Assembly (NCBI RefSeq): GCF_001922585.1
Contig: NZ_MRBS01000001.1
Span: forward strand, 733,697 to 797,696
DNA length: 64,000 nt
DNA from: Pantoea sp. 1.19
GTDB taxonomy: Bacteria > Pseudomonadota > Gammaproteobacteria > Enterobacterales > Enterobacteriaceae
Direction: 5' to 3'
How positions within the stretch are numbered: position 1 is the first letter of the stretch; each line of letters opens with the position of its first letter. Positions 47,203 to 56,893 of this stretch are shown here, one piece after another. Position numbers and translations under genes: made by a program. The notes under the pieces are model-generated. The model was given only the letters and a program-made list of their open reading frames with translations, was not told the origin of the DNA and made no database searches.

Positions 47203-48830
47203 GCGTGTACGTTACCTCCATCCCAGGGCAGTTGAACAAAAAACTGGGTATAGACCCCAGGCTCGGACTCTACAATAATTTTTCCGCCAAGGCTCTCGAT
47301 TTGCTGCCGCGCCAAAAACAGGCCGACGCCGCGCTGTTCGCCCTTAGTCGACCACCCCTTGTCAAAAATGTGCGCCAGACGCCCGGCGGGAATACCCGGT
47401 CCGTCATCACCGACCTCGCAGGCCAGCCATCCCTGCTGATAGTGCAGCAGCAAATGGATTTCGCCATCCGGCTGATCGGCCAGCGCGTCCAGGGCGTTCT
47501 CAATCAGGTTACCCAGCACGGTAATCAGCGTCGCTACCTGCTGCTCGTTACCGCTGTCCGGTAAAAAGCTGGCGTCGTCGATGATCAGCTGGTGGCCGCC
47601 GTCGGAGGCGCGGTTAATTTTACTCAGCAGAAAACCGGCGATCACCGGCGACTTGATCTGCCGCAGCAGCGACCCGATCTCTGCCTGATAGGTATTGGCC
47701 GTTTTCAGAATATAGGCCTCCAGCTGCGCATAGCTTTTCATGTGCAGCAGCCCGAGAATCACGTGCAGCTTATTCATAAACTCATGCGAACGCTCGCGCA
47801 GCGCGTCGGCGTAGTTGACCATTCCGGTTAGCCGCTGCATCAGCTGGGTCACCTCGGTTTTGTCGCGGAACGTGCAGATAGCGCCGAGCAGCGCGCCCTG
47901 GCTGCGAACCGGGACGGTATTGCTGATCAACAGCCGGCCGTTAACGGTAAACTCCTCATCGCGGCGCGGCTGGCCGTTCTGCAGCACATCGCGCAGGTTG
48001 CGCAGCAGCGGATGTTGTTCATCCAGCACCGTATGATGCTGCTTTTCGCTGGCGTCGGCGTGGCGACACAGCTGGCGTGCCTGCTCGTTAATCAGCGTCA
48101 CCTCGCCGCGGGCGTCCAGCGCGATAATGCCCTCTTTGATCGCCTGCAGCATCGCCTGGCGCTGCTCAAACAGCGCGGAAATTTCATACGGCTCGAGACC
48201 AAACAGGATCCGCTTCAGTACCCGCACCAGAAACACGGTGCCCAGCGTGCCGACCAGGGTACCAAACAGCACCGTCCAGACGATGCCCCAGCGGCTTTTA
48301 TTCACCTGCTGCGCCAGGTCGCTGAGGGCGATACCAATTGCCACCACGCCGATCTGCCGGTGCTGCGCGTCATACACCGGTGCGAAAACCCGCAGCGCAC
48401 GCGCCAGCACCCCGCGGTTCACCGCGATATTCTCACGGCCCGCCAGCGCCGGGTTAAGATCTTCACCAATAAAGTGCTGGCCGATCGCTTCGCGGCGGGG
48501 GTGGGAGTAGCGAATGCCGTCCATATTGGTCACTACCACAAACAGCAGATCATTGCGCACCATGACCTGGCGGGCGAGGGCCTGGATAGCGCCGTCGGTC
48601 GGCGGCTGCGTCAGCCCGTCGCGCACCACCGGTGAGTCGGCCAGCGTGCGCGCGACAGCCAGCGCTTTATCCTGGACGCGCTGGCGAGTCATCTCACTGA
48701 TTTGAAAAAGATAAAAAAGATGCACCACCAGCAGAACGCTGGCCAGTACCGCGCCGATCATCAGGGTGACCGTCGTACTCAGCTTCAGCGGACGCGCGCG
48801 CCGCGTGGAAGGGGGAACCGTATTATTCAT
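47199..48830 (-). CDS. CitA/DcuS-family sensor histidine kinase
   Basis: A 543-aa membrane kinase. Two membrane helices (residues about 20-42 and 175-200) flank a periplasmic PASP domain with the ligand motif VTNMDGIRYSHPRREAIG, followed by a cytosolic PAS domain, the phospho-accepting histidine in ERSHEFMNKLHVILGLL, and an ATPase domain (NLIENALDAL, GDDGPGIP, GVGLFLARQ). It should sense an external C4-dicarboxylate or citrate and phosphorylate the adjacent regulator. The chosen ATG (MNNTVPPSTRR) has a weak ribosome-binding site; an extended frame to 48905 lacks family similarity. Confidence 0.88.
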   Translation of the reverse strand: MNNTVPPSTRRARPLKLSTTVTLMIGAVLASVLLVVHLFYLFQISEMTRQRVQDKALAVARTLADSPVVRDGLTQPPTDGAIQALARQVMVRNDLLFVVVTNMDGIRYSHPRREAIGQHFIGEDLNPALAGRENIAVNRGVLARALRVFAPVYDAQHRQIGVVAIGIALSDLAQQVNKSRWGIVWTVLFGTLVGTLGTVFLVRVLKRILFGLEPYEISALFEQRQAMLQAIKEGIIALDARGEVTLINEQARQLCRHADASEKQHHTVLDEQHPLLRNLRDVLQNGQPRRDEEFTVNGRLLISNTVPVRSQGALLGAICTFRDKTEVTQLMQRLTGMVNYADALRERSHEFMNKLHVILGLLHMKSYAQLEAYILKTANTYQAEIGSLLRQIKSPVIAGFLLSKINRASDGGHQLIIDDASFLPDSGNEQQVATLITVLGNLIENALDALADQPDGEIHLLLHYQQGWLACEVGDDGPGIPAGRLAHIFDKGWSTKGEQRGVGLFLARQQIESLGGKIIVESEPGVYTQFFVQLPWDGGNVHA

Positions 48831-49247
48831 CACTGTGAGTCCGACAGCCGGGCAGGCGATTATTATCGGCGATTTGCGCCCGATGTAAATGCGCAGGGGG
48901 ATCAATCTGCTCCTCCGAAGCCCTCTGGCCGCGGCAGTGTCTCGATCCCCGCGCGCTGAACTGAACGCAGGATGCGCCTGAACCGCGTCTTACCGCCCTG
49001 AGATAAGAGCCGGTCGCTGCCGGCTGCACCGGTCTGCCCGGCCGCGAAAAACCAGACCGATATTGCCCCGCCTTTCCACCGGAAATGACCGCGTGGATAA
49101 GCGCTGGCGGGATCGCAATAGCCGCTATCCGCGTCCTGATGATCGTTCTGCGGGGATCGCCCCGGACGGCGTCTCTTCAGTGATGCGCTGCGCTGCCGCG
49201 ACTGGCGAGCGATGGAGCCCGCCGTGACGCTACGGGATGCGTGGAAG
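48831..49247. other. Intergenic stretch between the sensor kinase and the IS element
   Basis: Some 417 bp hold the presumed promoter of the kinase gene. No coding signal, ribosome-binding site or repeat stands out apart from short GC-rich inverted pieces near 49010-49050. Confidence 0.5.
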
Positions 49248-49255
49248 TGAAGTGG

Positions 49256-50112
49256 TCAACAAAAACCGGCCACTGCGTGAGCGTTTTTCCAGTATCGGTT
49301 TTCCGATTCGTTTGGTGGTAACCCACCATTATATTCTTGCGCTCTTAGTGCACTGTGATATCCAACGATATCGTCCGTTATGGCCTGAGCTGCATCGCTG
49401 AAGCTTACGTAACCCGTCACCGGCACCCATTTGTTCTTCAGACTCCGGAAGAAGCGTTCGATGGGCTGTTATCCCGGCAGCTTCCGCGCCGGCTCATACT
49501 CTGTCGGACCCGGTATCGCCACCGTAACGGCCGGAACTGCCGGCTGGTATAATGACTGCCCTGATCGCTGTGGAACATCACCCCGACGGGTTTACCGCGC
49601 GTTTCCCATGCCATTTCCAGCGCTTTCATGGTGAGCCTGCTGTCCGGTGAGAACGACATTGCCCAGCCCACGGGGTTTCTTGCGAACAGGTCGGGAACAG
49701 CGGCGAAGTATGCCCAGCGCTTACCTGTCCAGATACGGGTCACATCACCGCACCACACCGGGTTCGGCTCCGTTACGGCGAACTGTTGCTCAAGGTGATT
49801 CGGGACAGCAACGTGCTGATGACCGCCACGCCGGTACCGGTGAGTCGGCCGCTGGCAACTGACCAGTCCCAGCTCTTTTATGAGCCTGCCCAAGCCAGCG
49901 TCCCATCTGATAGCCTCTCTGAGTTGCCATTGTGGCGATGCTTCTTACTCCGGCCGTGGCTGATGCCATGTAGTTCAAGTGCCTGACTGCGTAATACCGC
50001 CCGTCTGCCGTTTGGTTTTTCAGGGCGGTTTTCCAGTATTTGTAGCTGCTGCGAGGAACCCCGTGCATATGGCACAGTGTGACCAGAGGATAACGCGGCC
50101 TGAGTTTCCCGA
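49256..50112 (-). pseudogene. IS3-family orfB transposase, multiply frameshifted
   Basis: The DDE integrase part reads in pieces: RSSYKYWK, then [20 protein letters not shown] in another frame, then [17 protein letters not shown], then a long piece with [18 protein letters not shown] and [17 protein letters not shown], and finally NKWVPVTGYVSFSDAAQAI through NESENRYWKNAHAVAGFC to the stop at 49256. At least four frameshifts separate these pieces. Confidence 0.85.
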
Positions 50113-50415
<303 letters not shown>

Positions 50416-50490
50416 TGGAGCACCTGTGTTGTTCTGAGGTGAGCATATCACCTCTGATCAGGTGGCCAAATTCAGTAAACCACTTCACTT

Positions 50491-50541
50491 GTACTCAGCT
50501 AAAATGAAGATGGAAACTGATTGTACTCATGTCTGTACTCA
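50491..50541. repeat. Three direct GTACTCA repeats
   Basis: GTACTCA occurs at 50491-50497, 50523-50529 and 50535-50541, immediately beyond the right end of the IS. They lie in a short non-coding gap before the ychF terminator. They could be a relic of an older insertion or recombination site; no integrase is present. Confidence 0.4.
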
Positions 50542-50580
50542 TTTTTGACTGCGCTGTTATGAGATAAGCTGAGACATGAT

Positions 50581-50612
50581 GAAAAGAAAAATCCACGCAA
50601 CCGCGTGGATTT
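50581..50612 (-). terminator. Intrinsic terminator of ychF
   Basis: AAATCCACGC and GCGTGGATTT pair around a 4-nt loop, and on the minus strand the stem is followed by TTTCTTTTC. It lies 60 nt past the ychF stop. Confidence 0.85.
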
Positions 50613-50671
50613 AATGGGGATCTCCAGTCTTCATGTGATTGGCTGAGATCCCATGAGACAACAGAAGCGAA

Positions 50672-51763
50672 TTAGACGTTGAACAGGAAGTTCATCACAT
50701 CGCCGTCTTTAACGATGTACTCTTTGCCTTCCGAGCGCATCTTGCCGGCCTCTTTGGCACCCTGTTCCCCTTTGCAGGCGATAAAGTCATCAAAGGCGAT
50801 GGTTTGGGCGCGAATAAAGCCTTTTTCGAAGTCGGTGTGGATTTTACCCGCCGCCTGCGGTGCGGTTGCGCCTACCGGTATCGTCCAGGCGCGCACTTCT
50901 TTTACGCCAGCGGTGAAGTAAGTTTGCAGATTAAGCAGCGCGTAGCCGGCGCGGATCACCCGGTTCAGGCCCGGTTCGGTCAGGCCCAGCTCTGCCATAA
51001 ACTCGTCGCGCTCGTCATCTTCCAGCTCGGCAATGTCGGATTCTACTGCCGCACAGACCGGCACTACCACCGATCCTTCTTTTTCAGCGATGGCCCGCAC
51101 CTGGTCGAGGTACGGATTGTTTTCGAACCCGTCTTCGTTGACGTTGGCAATGTACATGGTCGGCTTCAGGGTCAGGAAGCTCAGGTAGCGGATTGCGGCT
51201 TTTTCATCAGCATCCAGCGCCAGTGAGCGCAGCATGCCGGCGTTTTCCAGGTGTGGCAGGCATTTTTCCAGCGCGGCCAGTTCGGCTTTGGCATCTTTGT
51301 CGCCGCCTTTGGCTTTTTTCTGCACGCGCTGAATGGCGCGCTCGCAGGTATCGAGATCCGACAGCGCCAGCTCGGTGTTGATCACGTCGATGTCTTCCGC
51401 CGGGTTCACTTTGCCGGAGACGTGGATGATGTTGTCATTTTCAAAGCAGCGCACCACGTGGCCGATAGCTTCGGTTTCGCGGATGTTGGTCAGGAACTGG
51501 TTGCCTAGGCCTTCGCCTTTCGACGCGCCTTTCACCAGGCCGGCGATGTCAACGAACTCCATGGTCGTGGGGATCACGCGCTGCGGTTTGACGATGGCGG
51601 CCAGCTGGTCCAGTCGCAGGTCGGGCATCGGCACCACGCCGGTATTCGGTTCAATGGTGCAGAAGGGGAAGTTGGCCGCTTCAATACCCGCTTTGGTCAG
51701 CGCGTTAAACAGGGTGGACTTGCCCACGTTAGGCAGGCCGACGATACCGCATTTAAATCCCAT
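50672..51763 (-). CDS. ychF: Redox-regulated ATPase YchF (OLA1 family)
   Basis: YchF is an Obg-family P-loop protein that hydrolyses ATP rather than GTP, binds ribosomes and dampens the oxidative stress response. The 363-aa protein begins [20 protein letters not shown] (Walker A), then [20 protein letters not shown] (G3 region) and ends with the TGS-like domain ([20 protein letters not shown]). Length is exact for the family. It is normally next to pth, but here a SulP transporter gene is inserted between them. Confidence 0.96.
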   Translation of the reverse strand: MGFKCGIVGLPNVGKSTLFNALTKAGIEAANFPFCTIEPNTGVVPMPDLRLDQLAAIVKPQRVIPTTMEFVDIAGLVKGASKGEGLGNQFLTNIRETEAIGHVVRCFENDNIIHVSGKVNPAEDIDVINTELALSDLDTCERAIQRVQKKAKGGDKDAKAELAALEKCLPHLENAGMLRSLALDADEKAAIRYLSFLTLKPTMYIANVNEDGFENNPYLDQVRAIAEKEGSVVVPVCAAVESDIAELEDDERDEFMAELGLTEPGLNRVIRAGYALLNLQTYFTAGVKEVRAWTIPVGATAPQAAGKIHTDFEKGFIRAQTIAFDDFIACKGEQGAKEAGKMRSEGKEYIVKDGDVMNFLFNV

Positions 51764-52101
51764 GGTTACATCACCTTAGTAGCTTGATCATCCGGCTGCG
51801 CCACCGCGTGCGGATGAGGATACGAAAAAATAATGGCGTATTATACACAACTCTGTTGCCGGCATGGCGGGGAATTCACAGCAGAATGCGCGGACCACGC
51901 TTGAGATCTGCCTCACAATTTTCCATACTGTCCGCCCCGACCGTTACCGGAGAACCCTGCAGATGCCTTGTACTCTGCTTACGCCGCCCTGAGTTCCCGC
52001 CTGCCGCAACCCACCGCGGTTGCCTGCGTCCGCTGACGCGACCTGATTGTGCCCCGCGTGGCGGCACGACCCATTCTGCTGTCTGAAATACTGGAAAAAA
52101 C
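51764..52101. other. Divergent promoter region of ychF and the SulP gene
   Basis: The 338 bp hold the ychF promoter (an AT-rich stretch with TATTATACAC near 51840) and the leader of the SulP gene. No gene, hairpin terminator or convincing binding site was seen. Confidence 0.5.
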
Positions 52102-53580
52102 ATGTTTAACCTGACTCATCTCAGGCTCCGCGACGTCAAAAATGACGTGCTCGCCGGCGCCGTGGTGTCCGTTGCGCTGATCCCGGAAGCGACGGCCTTC
52201 TCCCTGCTGGCCGGACTGTCACCGATTATCGGTCTGCATACGGCGTTTATCCTTGGCATGATAACCGCGCTGATTGGCGGTAAACCGGGGATGATTTCCG
52301 GCGCGGCCGGCTCGATCGTGGTGGTCTTAATCAGCCTGATTACCCAGCACGGCTATGAGTACGTGCTGGTAGCCACCGTGCTGGCCGGAGTGATCCAACT
52401 GGCAATTGGCCTGCTGCGGCTGGGGAAATTTATCCGGCTGGTCCCGCAGCCGGCGATTTATGGCTTTGTGAATGGCCTGGCGATCGTCATCATGCTGGCG
52501 CAAATTCCGATGATTAAAGGGCAGGGGCCGGTGATGTATGCCCTGGTGGCGCTGGCGATGGCGATTGTCTGGCTGTTTCCACGCATCAGCAAAGTGATCC
52601 CCGGCTCGCTGGCGGCGCTGATTATCATCAGCGCACTGGCTATTGGCCTGCACCTCGATACCAAACGGGTGGGTGACCTGGCCGATATTGCCGGTTCGCT
52701 GCCGGCCTTTCATCTGCCGGCGGTGCCGCTGAGCTGGGAGACGCTGCGTATCGTGCTGCCCTATTCGGTAATTATCGCGCTGGTTGGCCTGATTGAGTCG
52801 CTGTTGACGCTGGCGGTGCTCGATGAAATGGGCAGCGAGAAGGGCAGGGGCAATAAAGAGTGCGTGGCGCAGGGCGTTGGCAACACGCTGTGCGGCTTTT
52901 TTGGCAGCTTCGCCGGCTGTGCGATGATTGGGCAGTCGATCATCAATTTTACCTCCGGCGGGCGCGGACGGCTGTCCAACGCCGTGGGCGCGCTGCTGCT
53001 GATTTTGTTCGTGATCAGCCTGTCAGACTATATTGCGCTGCTGCCGGTAGCGGCGCTGGCCGGTATTATGTTTGTGGTGTGCATTCGCACCTTTGAGTGG
53101 AGCTCGCTGCGCCGCATCCGCCGGATGCCGAAGTCGGATGCGTTTGTGATGGTGGCGGTCACGCTGGTCACCATCTGGACCGATTTGGCGATGGCGGTGA
53201 TTTTTGGCGTGATCATTTCGGCGCTGGTGTTTGCCTGGCAGCACGCGCAGATAACCGTGATCAATACCCGTGAAGCGCAGGGCGTGAAGACGTACGAGCT
53301 GGAAGGGCCGCTGTTCTTTGGCTCCACCGGCGCCTTTAGCGAACGTTTTACGCCGGAGAGCGATCCGCCGCAGGTCGTGATTGATTTTGCCCGCACCCGG
53401 GTGATGGACATCAGCGGCGTTGAAGCCATCGATAAGCTCAGCCTGCGCTATCAGGAAGCCGGTAAGTCGCTGCGCCTGCGACACCTCAGTGAGGATTGCA
53501 TTCGCCTGCTGAAGCAGGCCGGCCCGTTCTGCACCCACGAGCTGGATGCTCCCACCTGGAAGGTGGCCGCGGACGACTAA
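52102..53580 (+). CDS. SulP-family anion transporter with STAS domain
   Basis: A 492-aa inner-membrane transporter with the SulP core (GAVVSVALIPEATAFSLLAG and CAMIGQSIINFTSGGRGRLS; 10-14 membrane segments) and a C-terminal STAS domain (about 400-492; GPLFFGSTGAFSERF and RVMDISGVEAIDKLS). SulP proteins move sulfate, bicarbonate or dicarboxylates. E. coli DauA is longer (559 aa) and lies beyond ychH, so this is probably a different, independently placed member, and no symbol is given. Only a weak GGAAAAAAC precedes the ATG. Confidence 0.88.
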   Translation: MFNLTHLRLRDVKNDVLAGAVVSVALIPEATAFSLLAGLSPIIGLHTAFILGMITALIGGKPGMISGAAGSIVVVLISLITQHGYEYVLVATVLAGVIQLAIGLLRLGKFIRLVPQPAIYGFVNGLAIVIMLAQIPMIKGQGPVMYALVALAMAIVWLFPRISKVIPGSLAALIIISALAIGLHLDTKRVGDLADIAGSLPAFHLPAVPLSWETLRIVLPYSVIIALVGLIESLLTLAVLDEMGSEKGRGNKECVAQGVGNTLCGFFGSFAGCAMIGQSIINFTSGGRGRLSNAVGALLLILFVISLSDYIALLPVAALAGIMFVVCIRTFEWSSLRRIRRMPKSDAFVMVAVTLVTIWTDLAMAVIFGVIISALVFAWQHAQITVINTREAQGVKTYELEGPLFFGSTGAFSERFTPESDPPQVVIDFARTRVMDISGVEAIDKLSLRYQEAGKSLRLRHLSEDCIRLLKQAGPFCTHELDAPTWKVAADD

Positions 53581-53585
53581 GCCTG

Positions 53586-53623
53586 CGCGCCCGCCCTCCC
53601 GCCGCGGTGGAAGGGCGGGCGCG
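53586..53623. terminator. 12-bp hairpin between the SulP gene and pth
   Basis: CGCGCCCGCCCT (53586-53597) and AGGGCGGGCGCG (53612-53623) are perfect inverted arms around a 14-nt loop, between two convergent genes. No T tract follows, so it acts as a weak bidirectional terminator or a transcript end stabiliser. Confidence 0.55.
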
Positions 53624-53625
53624 GT

Positions 53626-54213
53626 TCAGGCGGCCTTATACGCGTGCAGGCGGTTCATTGCTTTCAGCTTATCTTCCTGCAGCCACAGCTCGGTACAGCG
53701 CGCCGCTTCATCAATGGCCTGGTCAATCAGCGTTTGCTCGCTGGCCGGCGGTTTACCCAGAACAAATCCCACCACTTTGTTCCGATCGCCGGGATGGCCG
53801 ATACCGATGCGCAGCCGGTGAAAGTTGGGATTGTTGCCCAGCTTGCTGATGATGTCTTTCAGGCCGTTGTGGCCGCCGTGGCCGCCGCCCAGTTTAAACC
53901 TGGCAACCCCGGGGGGCAGGTCCAGCTCATCGTGGGCAACCAGAATCTCTTCCGGTGCGATGCGGTAGAAGGTCGCCATGGCGGCCACCGCTTTACCGCT
54001 GAGGTTCATAAAGGTGGTGGGCACCAGCAGGCGGACGTCTTCGCCGCCGATGGCCAGCCGCGCGGTATAACCATAAAATTTGCTCTCGTCTTTAAGGCGC
54101 TGATTGTGGCGGTCGGCCAGCAGGTCCAGATACCAGGCGCCGGCGTTATGGCGGGTGGCAGCATAGTCGCTGCCCGGGTTGGCCAGGCCAACAATCAGTT
54201 TAATACGGCTCAC
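53626..54213 (-). CDS. pth: Peptidyl-tRNA hydrolase
   Basis: Pth recycles peptidyl-tRNA that falls off ribosomes. The 195-aa product starts at GTG 54213 ([25 protein letters not shown]), 7 nt after AGGA; an ATG two codons upstream has the ribosome-binding site too close. Catalytic His in TRHNAG, Asn in FMNLSGKAV and Asp in [11 protein letters not shown] are present. It is the usual partner of ychF. Sucrose genes separate it from ychH, its normal neighbour on the other side. Confidence 0.95.
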   Translation of the reverse strand: MSRIKLIVGLANPGSDYAATRHNAGAWYLDLLADRHNQRLKDESKFYGYTARLAIGGEDVRLLVPTTFMNLSGKAVAAMATFYRIAPEEILVAHDELDLPPGVARFKLGGGHGGHNGLKDIISKLGNNPNFHRLRIGIGHPGDRNKVVGFVLGKPPASEQTLIDQAIDEAARCTELWLQEDKLKAMNRLHAYKAA

Positions 54214-54412
54214 GGGCATATCCTGAAAAGGGGAAGACAGAGCGCTAGTGTACTGTGGCCGGCGGCGCATTACAAAATGCCAGCCGCTTCGCGGCAGACA
54301 ACCGACGTTGAAACAGCGGGTTAACCCACTGAAATGGCCGATTTGCGCTACCCAGCCGGCGGTCTGGCGGGTAAGATGGCGACTATCTAAGCTTAAGCAG
54401 CGTGGGACCCCG

Positions 54413-55423
54413 ATGGCCTCTTTAAAGGACGTGGCAAAACTGGCGGCGGTGTCGCTGATGACCGTATCGCGGGCGATCAATAATCCGGAGCGTCTGCGTC
54501 CGGATACCCTCGCGCGGGTGCAGCAGGCTATCGATCAGCTGCACTACGTGCCGGACTTTTCGGCGCGCAAGATTCGCGACCGCCAGTCGGTTCCGCCGGC
54601 CATCGGGGTGCTGGCGCTGGATACCGCGACCACCCCGTTCTCGGTTGAGCTGCTGCTGTCGCTGGAGAAGACCGCGCAGCAGCACGGCTGGACAACCTTT
54701 GTCATTAACCTGTTTGAACATCAGGATGCCCAGCAGGCCGTGGATAAACTGCTGTCGCTGCGACCGGCGGGCATTGTTTTTACCACCATGGGGCTGCGGC
54801 GCATCACGCTGCCGGCGCGGCTGCGGGATAAGCCGCTGGTGCTGGCTAACTGCCTGAGCGACGACGCGCCGGTGGCCAGCTACGTACCGGATGATGTCGA
54901 TGGCCAGTATCAGGCGACGCGCGCGCTGATTGCCCGCGGCTATCGCCGACCGCTGTGTATTCACCTGCCGGTCTGTACGCTGGCCGGGCGGCGGCGGCGG
55001 GCCGGATTTGAGCAGGCGTGGCGCGAAGCCGGACTGCCTCTGCCGGCACAGCAGTATCATCTGGCGTTGGGGGATAATCACTATCTGGATACCGTGAGCC
55101 TGCTGGCGGCGCATCTGCCGCAGGGACGACCCGATTTTGATGTGCTGGTGTGCGGTAACGATCGCGTGGCGTTTGTCGCCTATCAGTATTTGCTGGGGCA
55201 GGGGATACGTATTCCCGCCGACGTGGCGGTGCTGGGTTATGACAACATGGTGGGGATCGGCGAACTGTTTTATCCGGCGTTAACGACCGTGCAGCTGCCG
55301 CACCTGGCCATTGGTCGGGAAGCGGCGCTGCACATTATCGAGCAGCGCCCACACCGGGAGGTATGTGCGCTGCCGAGTCCGCTGTTGGCGCGGGCCTCAG
55401 TCGGTGTTAAACACACCGCGTAG
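54413..55423 (+). CDS. cscR: LacI-family sucrose repressor, CscR-like
   Basis: A 336-aa LacI/GalR regulator with an N-terminal HTH and hinge ([30 protein letters not shown]) and a sugar-binding domain ([40 protein letters not shown]). It is convergent with cscA, their 3' ends overlapping by 27 bp. Two identical palindromic operators upstream of cscB (58178-58191 and 58242-58253) are of LacI type. The symbol follows from context; the effector is presumably sucrose or fructose. Confidence 0.85.
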   Translation: MASLKDVAKLAAVSLMTVSRAINNPERLRPDTLARVQQAIDQLHYVPDFSARKIRDRQSVPPAIGVLALDTATTPFSVELLLSLEKTAQQHGWTTFVINLFEHQDAQQAVDKLLSLRPAGIVFTTMGLRRITLPARLRDKPLVLANCLSDDAPVASYVPDDVDGQYQATRALIARGYRRPLCIHLPVCTLAGRRRRAGFEQAWREAGLPLPAQQYHLALGDNHYLDTVSLLAAHLPQGRPDFDVLVCGNDRVAFVAYQYLLGQGIRIPADVAVLGYDNMVGIGELFYPALTTVQLPHLAIGREAALHIIEQRPHREVCALPSPLLARASVGVKHTA

Positions 55424-56878
55424 CGGCCAGCCCTGCAGTGCGCTAAAGCGGGCATCACCGTCCTCGGCGAACAGGCTTAGCGTCGCGATCGGCGCGCTGG
55501 GCCACAGGCGGCTGGTCAGGCAGGCCGTCCCCTCGTTGATAAACACCTCCAGCGAGGATCGGTCAAGGAAGATCTGCAGCCGCAGCGTCTCGTCCGGCGG
55601 CAGCGCCACGCTGCGGCAGCCGGTGACGCCGTGGCCGGTACGGCCGCGATCCAGCACCAGGCGTCCGGCCTGGGCGTCAACGTACAGGCGGATTTCCGCG
55701 CCGTCCGGCCCCTCACTGGAGAGCACCAGCCCCATGCGCTCGGCGCTGCTGTGCTGGCGATCGATGCTGAAGGTCAGCTCCAGCGGGGCGTGGCCTGCCG
55801 GCAGCGGCAGGGTTTGGTTGCGCAGCGAGCTGTCGGGCAGGCTGAAACCCTCGCCGCGCAGTGCGGCCAGTTCAGGCAGCGGCGACATGCGCAGCGCGCC
55901 GTCCGCGGCCAGCGTCAGCACCCGCGGCAGGGTCAGGCTGCCGGCCCAGCCGTCGGCTTTGCCCGGCATCGGCGACTCCCACATATCCATCCAGCCGAAT
56001 ACAATCCGCCGACCCTGCGCGTCGATCAGCGTTTGCGGCGCATAGAAGTCGTGCCCCGCATCCAGCTCGCGGAACGGCGCATCAGGGCAAAAATGGCCAC
56101 CCGGCTGCCAGTGGCCGCTCAGGTAGCCGCTCTGAAAGCGATTGCGAAAACGGTAGCCATCAGCGGCTATGCCTTGCGGAGAGAACAGCAGCACCCAGCG
56201 ATCGCCCAGCGGGAAGAAGTCCGGGCATTCCCACATATAGCCGTCACCGGCATTGCCCTTCGCCAGGACGCCCTCATAGTGCCAGTCGCGCAGGCTATCG
56301 CCGCTGTACAACAGCACCTGCCCGACGTCGTCACCGTCGCGGGCACCGACCACCATCATCCAGCGGTTGCCTTCGCGCCACACTTTCGGATCGCGGAAAT
56401 GCATGATCCCCGGCGGCGGCGTCAGCACCGCCCCCTGTTTGTCAAAGTGGATCCCGTCGCGGCTGGTGGCAAGGCACTGCACTTCGCGAATAGCGGCATC
56501 ATTGCCTTCGCCCGCCAGCCAGACGTGGCCGGTATAGATCAGGCTCAGCACGCCGTTATCATCCACTGCGCAGCCGGAAAAGCAGCCGTCGCGATCCGCT
56601 TCATCGCCCGGCGCCAGCGCGATCGGCTGATGTTGCCAGCTGACCAGGTCGTCGCTGGTCATGTGTCCCCAGTGCATCGGTCCCCAGTCGGCGCTCAGGG
56701 GATGATGCTGATAAAAAACGTGGTAGCGCCCCTGCCAGTAGATAAGCCCGTTCGGATCGTTCATCCAGCCCGCCGGTGGCGCAAGGTGAATTTGCGGGTA
56801 AAAGCGCTCGCCGCGGCCGGCCAGCAGGGTGTCACGGGCGGCGTGCGCCGCCGCCAGAGAGGTACGTAAGGTGCTCAT
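55397..56878 (-). CDS. cscA: Sucrose-6-phosphate/sucrose hydrolase (invertase)
   Basis: A GH32 invertase splitting sucrose into glucose and fructose in the cytosol. The 493-aa protein shows the catalytic nucleophile motif WMNDPNGLIYW, the FRDPKVW motif, and the acid/base WECPDFFPLG, then a C-terminal beta-sandwich. It has no signal peptide. It is downstream of cscB (15 bp) in the same direction, making a cscB-cscA operon. As the transporter is a proton symporter and not a PTS, the substrate should be free sucrose. Confidence 0.93.
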   Translation of the reverse strand: MSTLRTSLAAAHAARDTLLAGRGERFYPQIHLAPPAGWMNDPNGLIYWQGRYHVFYQHHPLSADWGPMHWGHMTSDDLVSWQHQPIALAPGDEADRDGCFSGCAVDDNGVLSLIYTGHVWLAGEGNDAAIREVQCLATSRDGIHFDKQGAVLTPPPGIMHFRDPKVWREGNRWMMVVGARDGDDVGQVLLYSGDSLRDWHYEGVLAKGNAGDGYMWECPDFFPLGDRWVLLFSPQGIAADGYRFRNRFQSGYLSGHWQPGGHFCPDAPFRELDAGHDFYAPQTLIDAQGRRIVFGWMDMWESPMPGKADGWAGSLTLPRVLTLAADGALRMSPLPELAALRGEGFSLPDSSLRNQTLPLPAGHAPLELTFSIDRQHSSAERMGLVLSSEGPDGAEIRLYVDAQAGRLVLDRGRTGHGVTGCRSVALPPDETLRLQIFLDRSSLEVFINEGTACLTSRLWPSAPIATLSLFAEDGDARFSALQGWPLRGVFNTD

Positions 56879-56893
56879 GATAAATCTCCTTGA

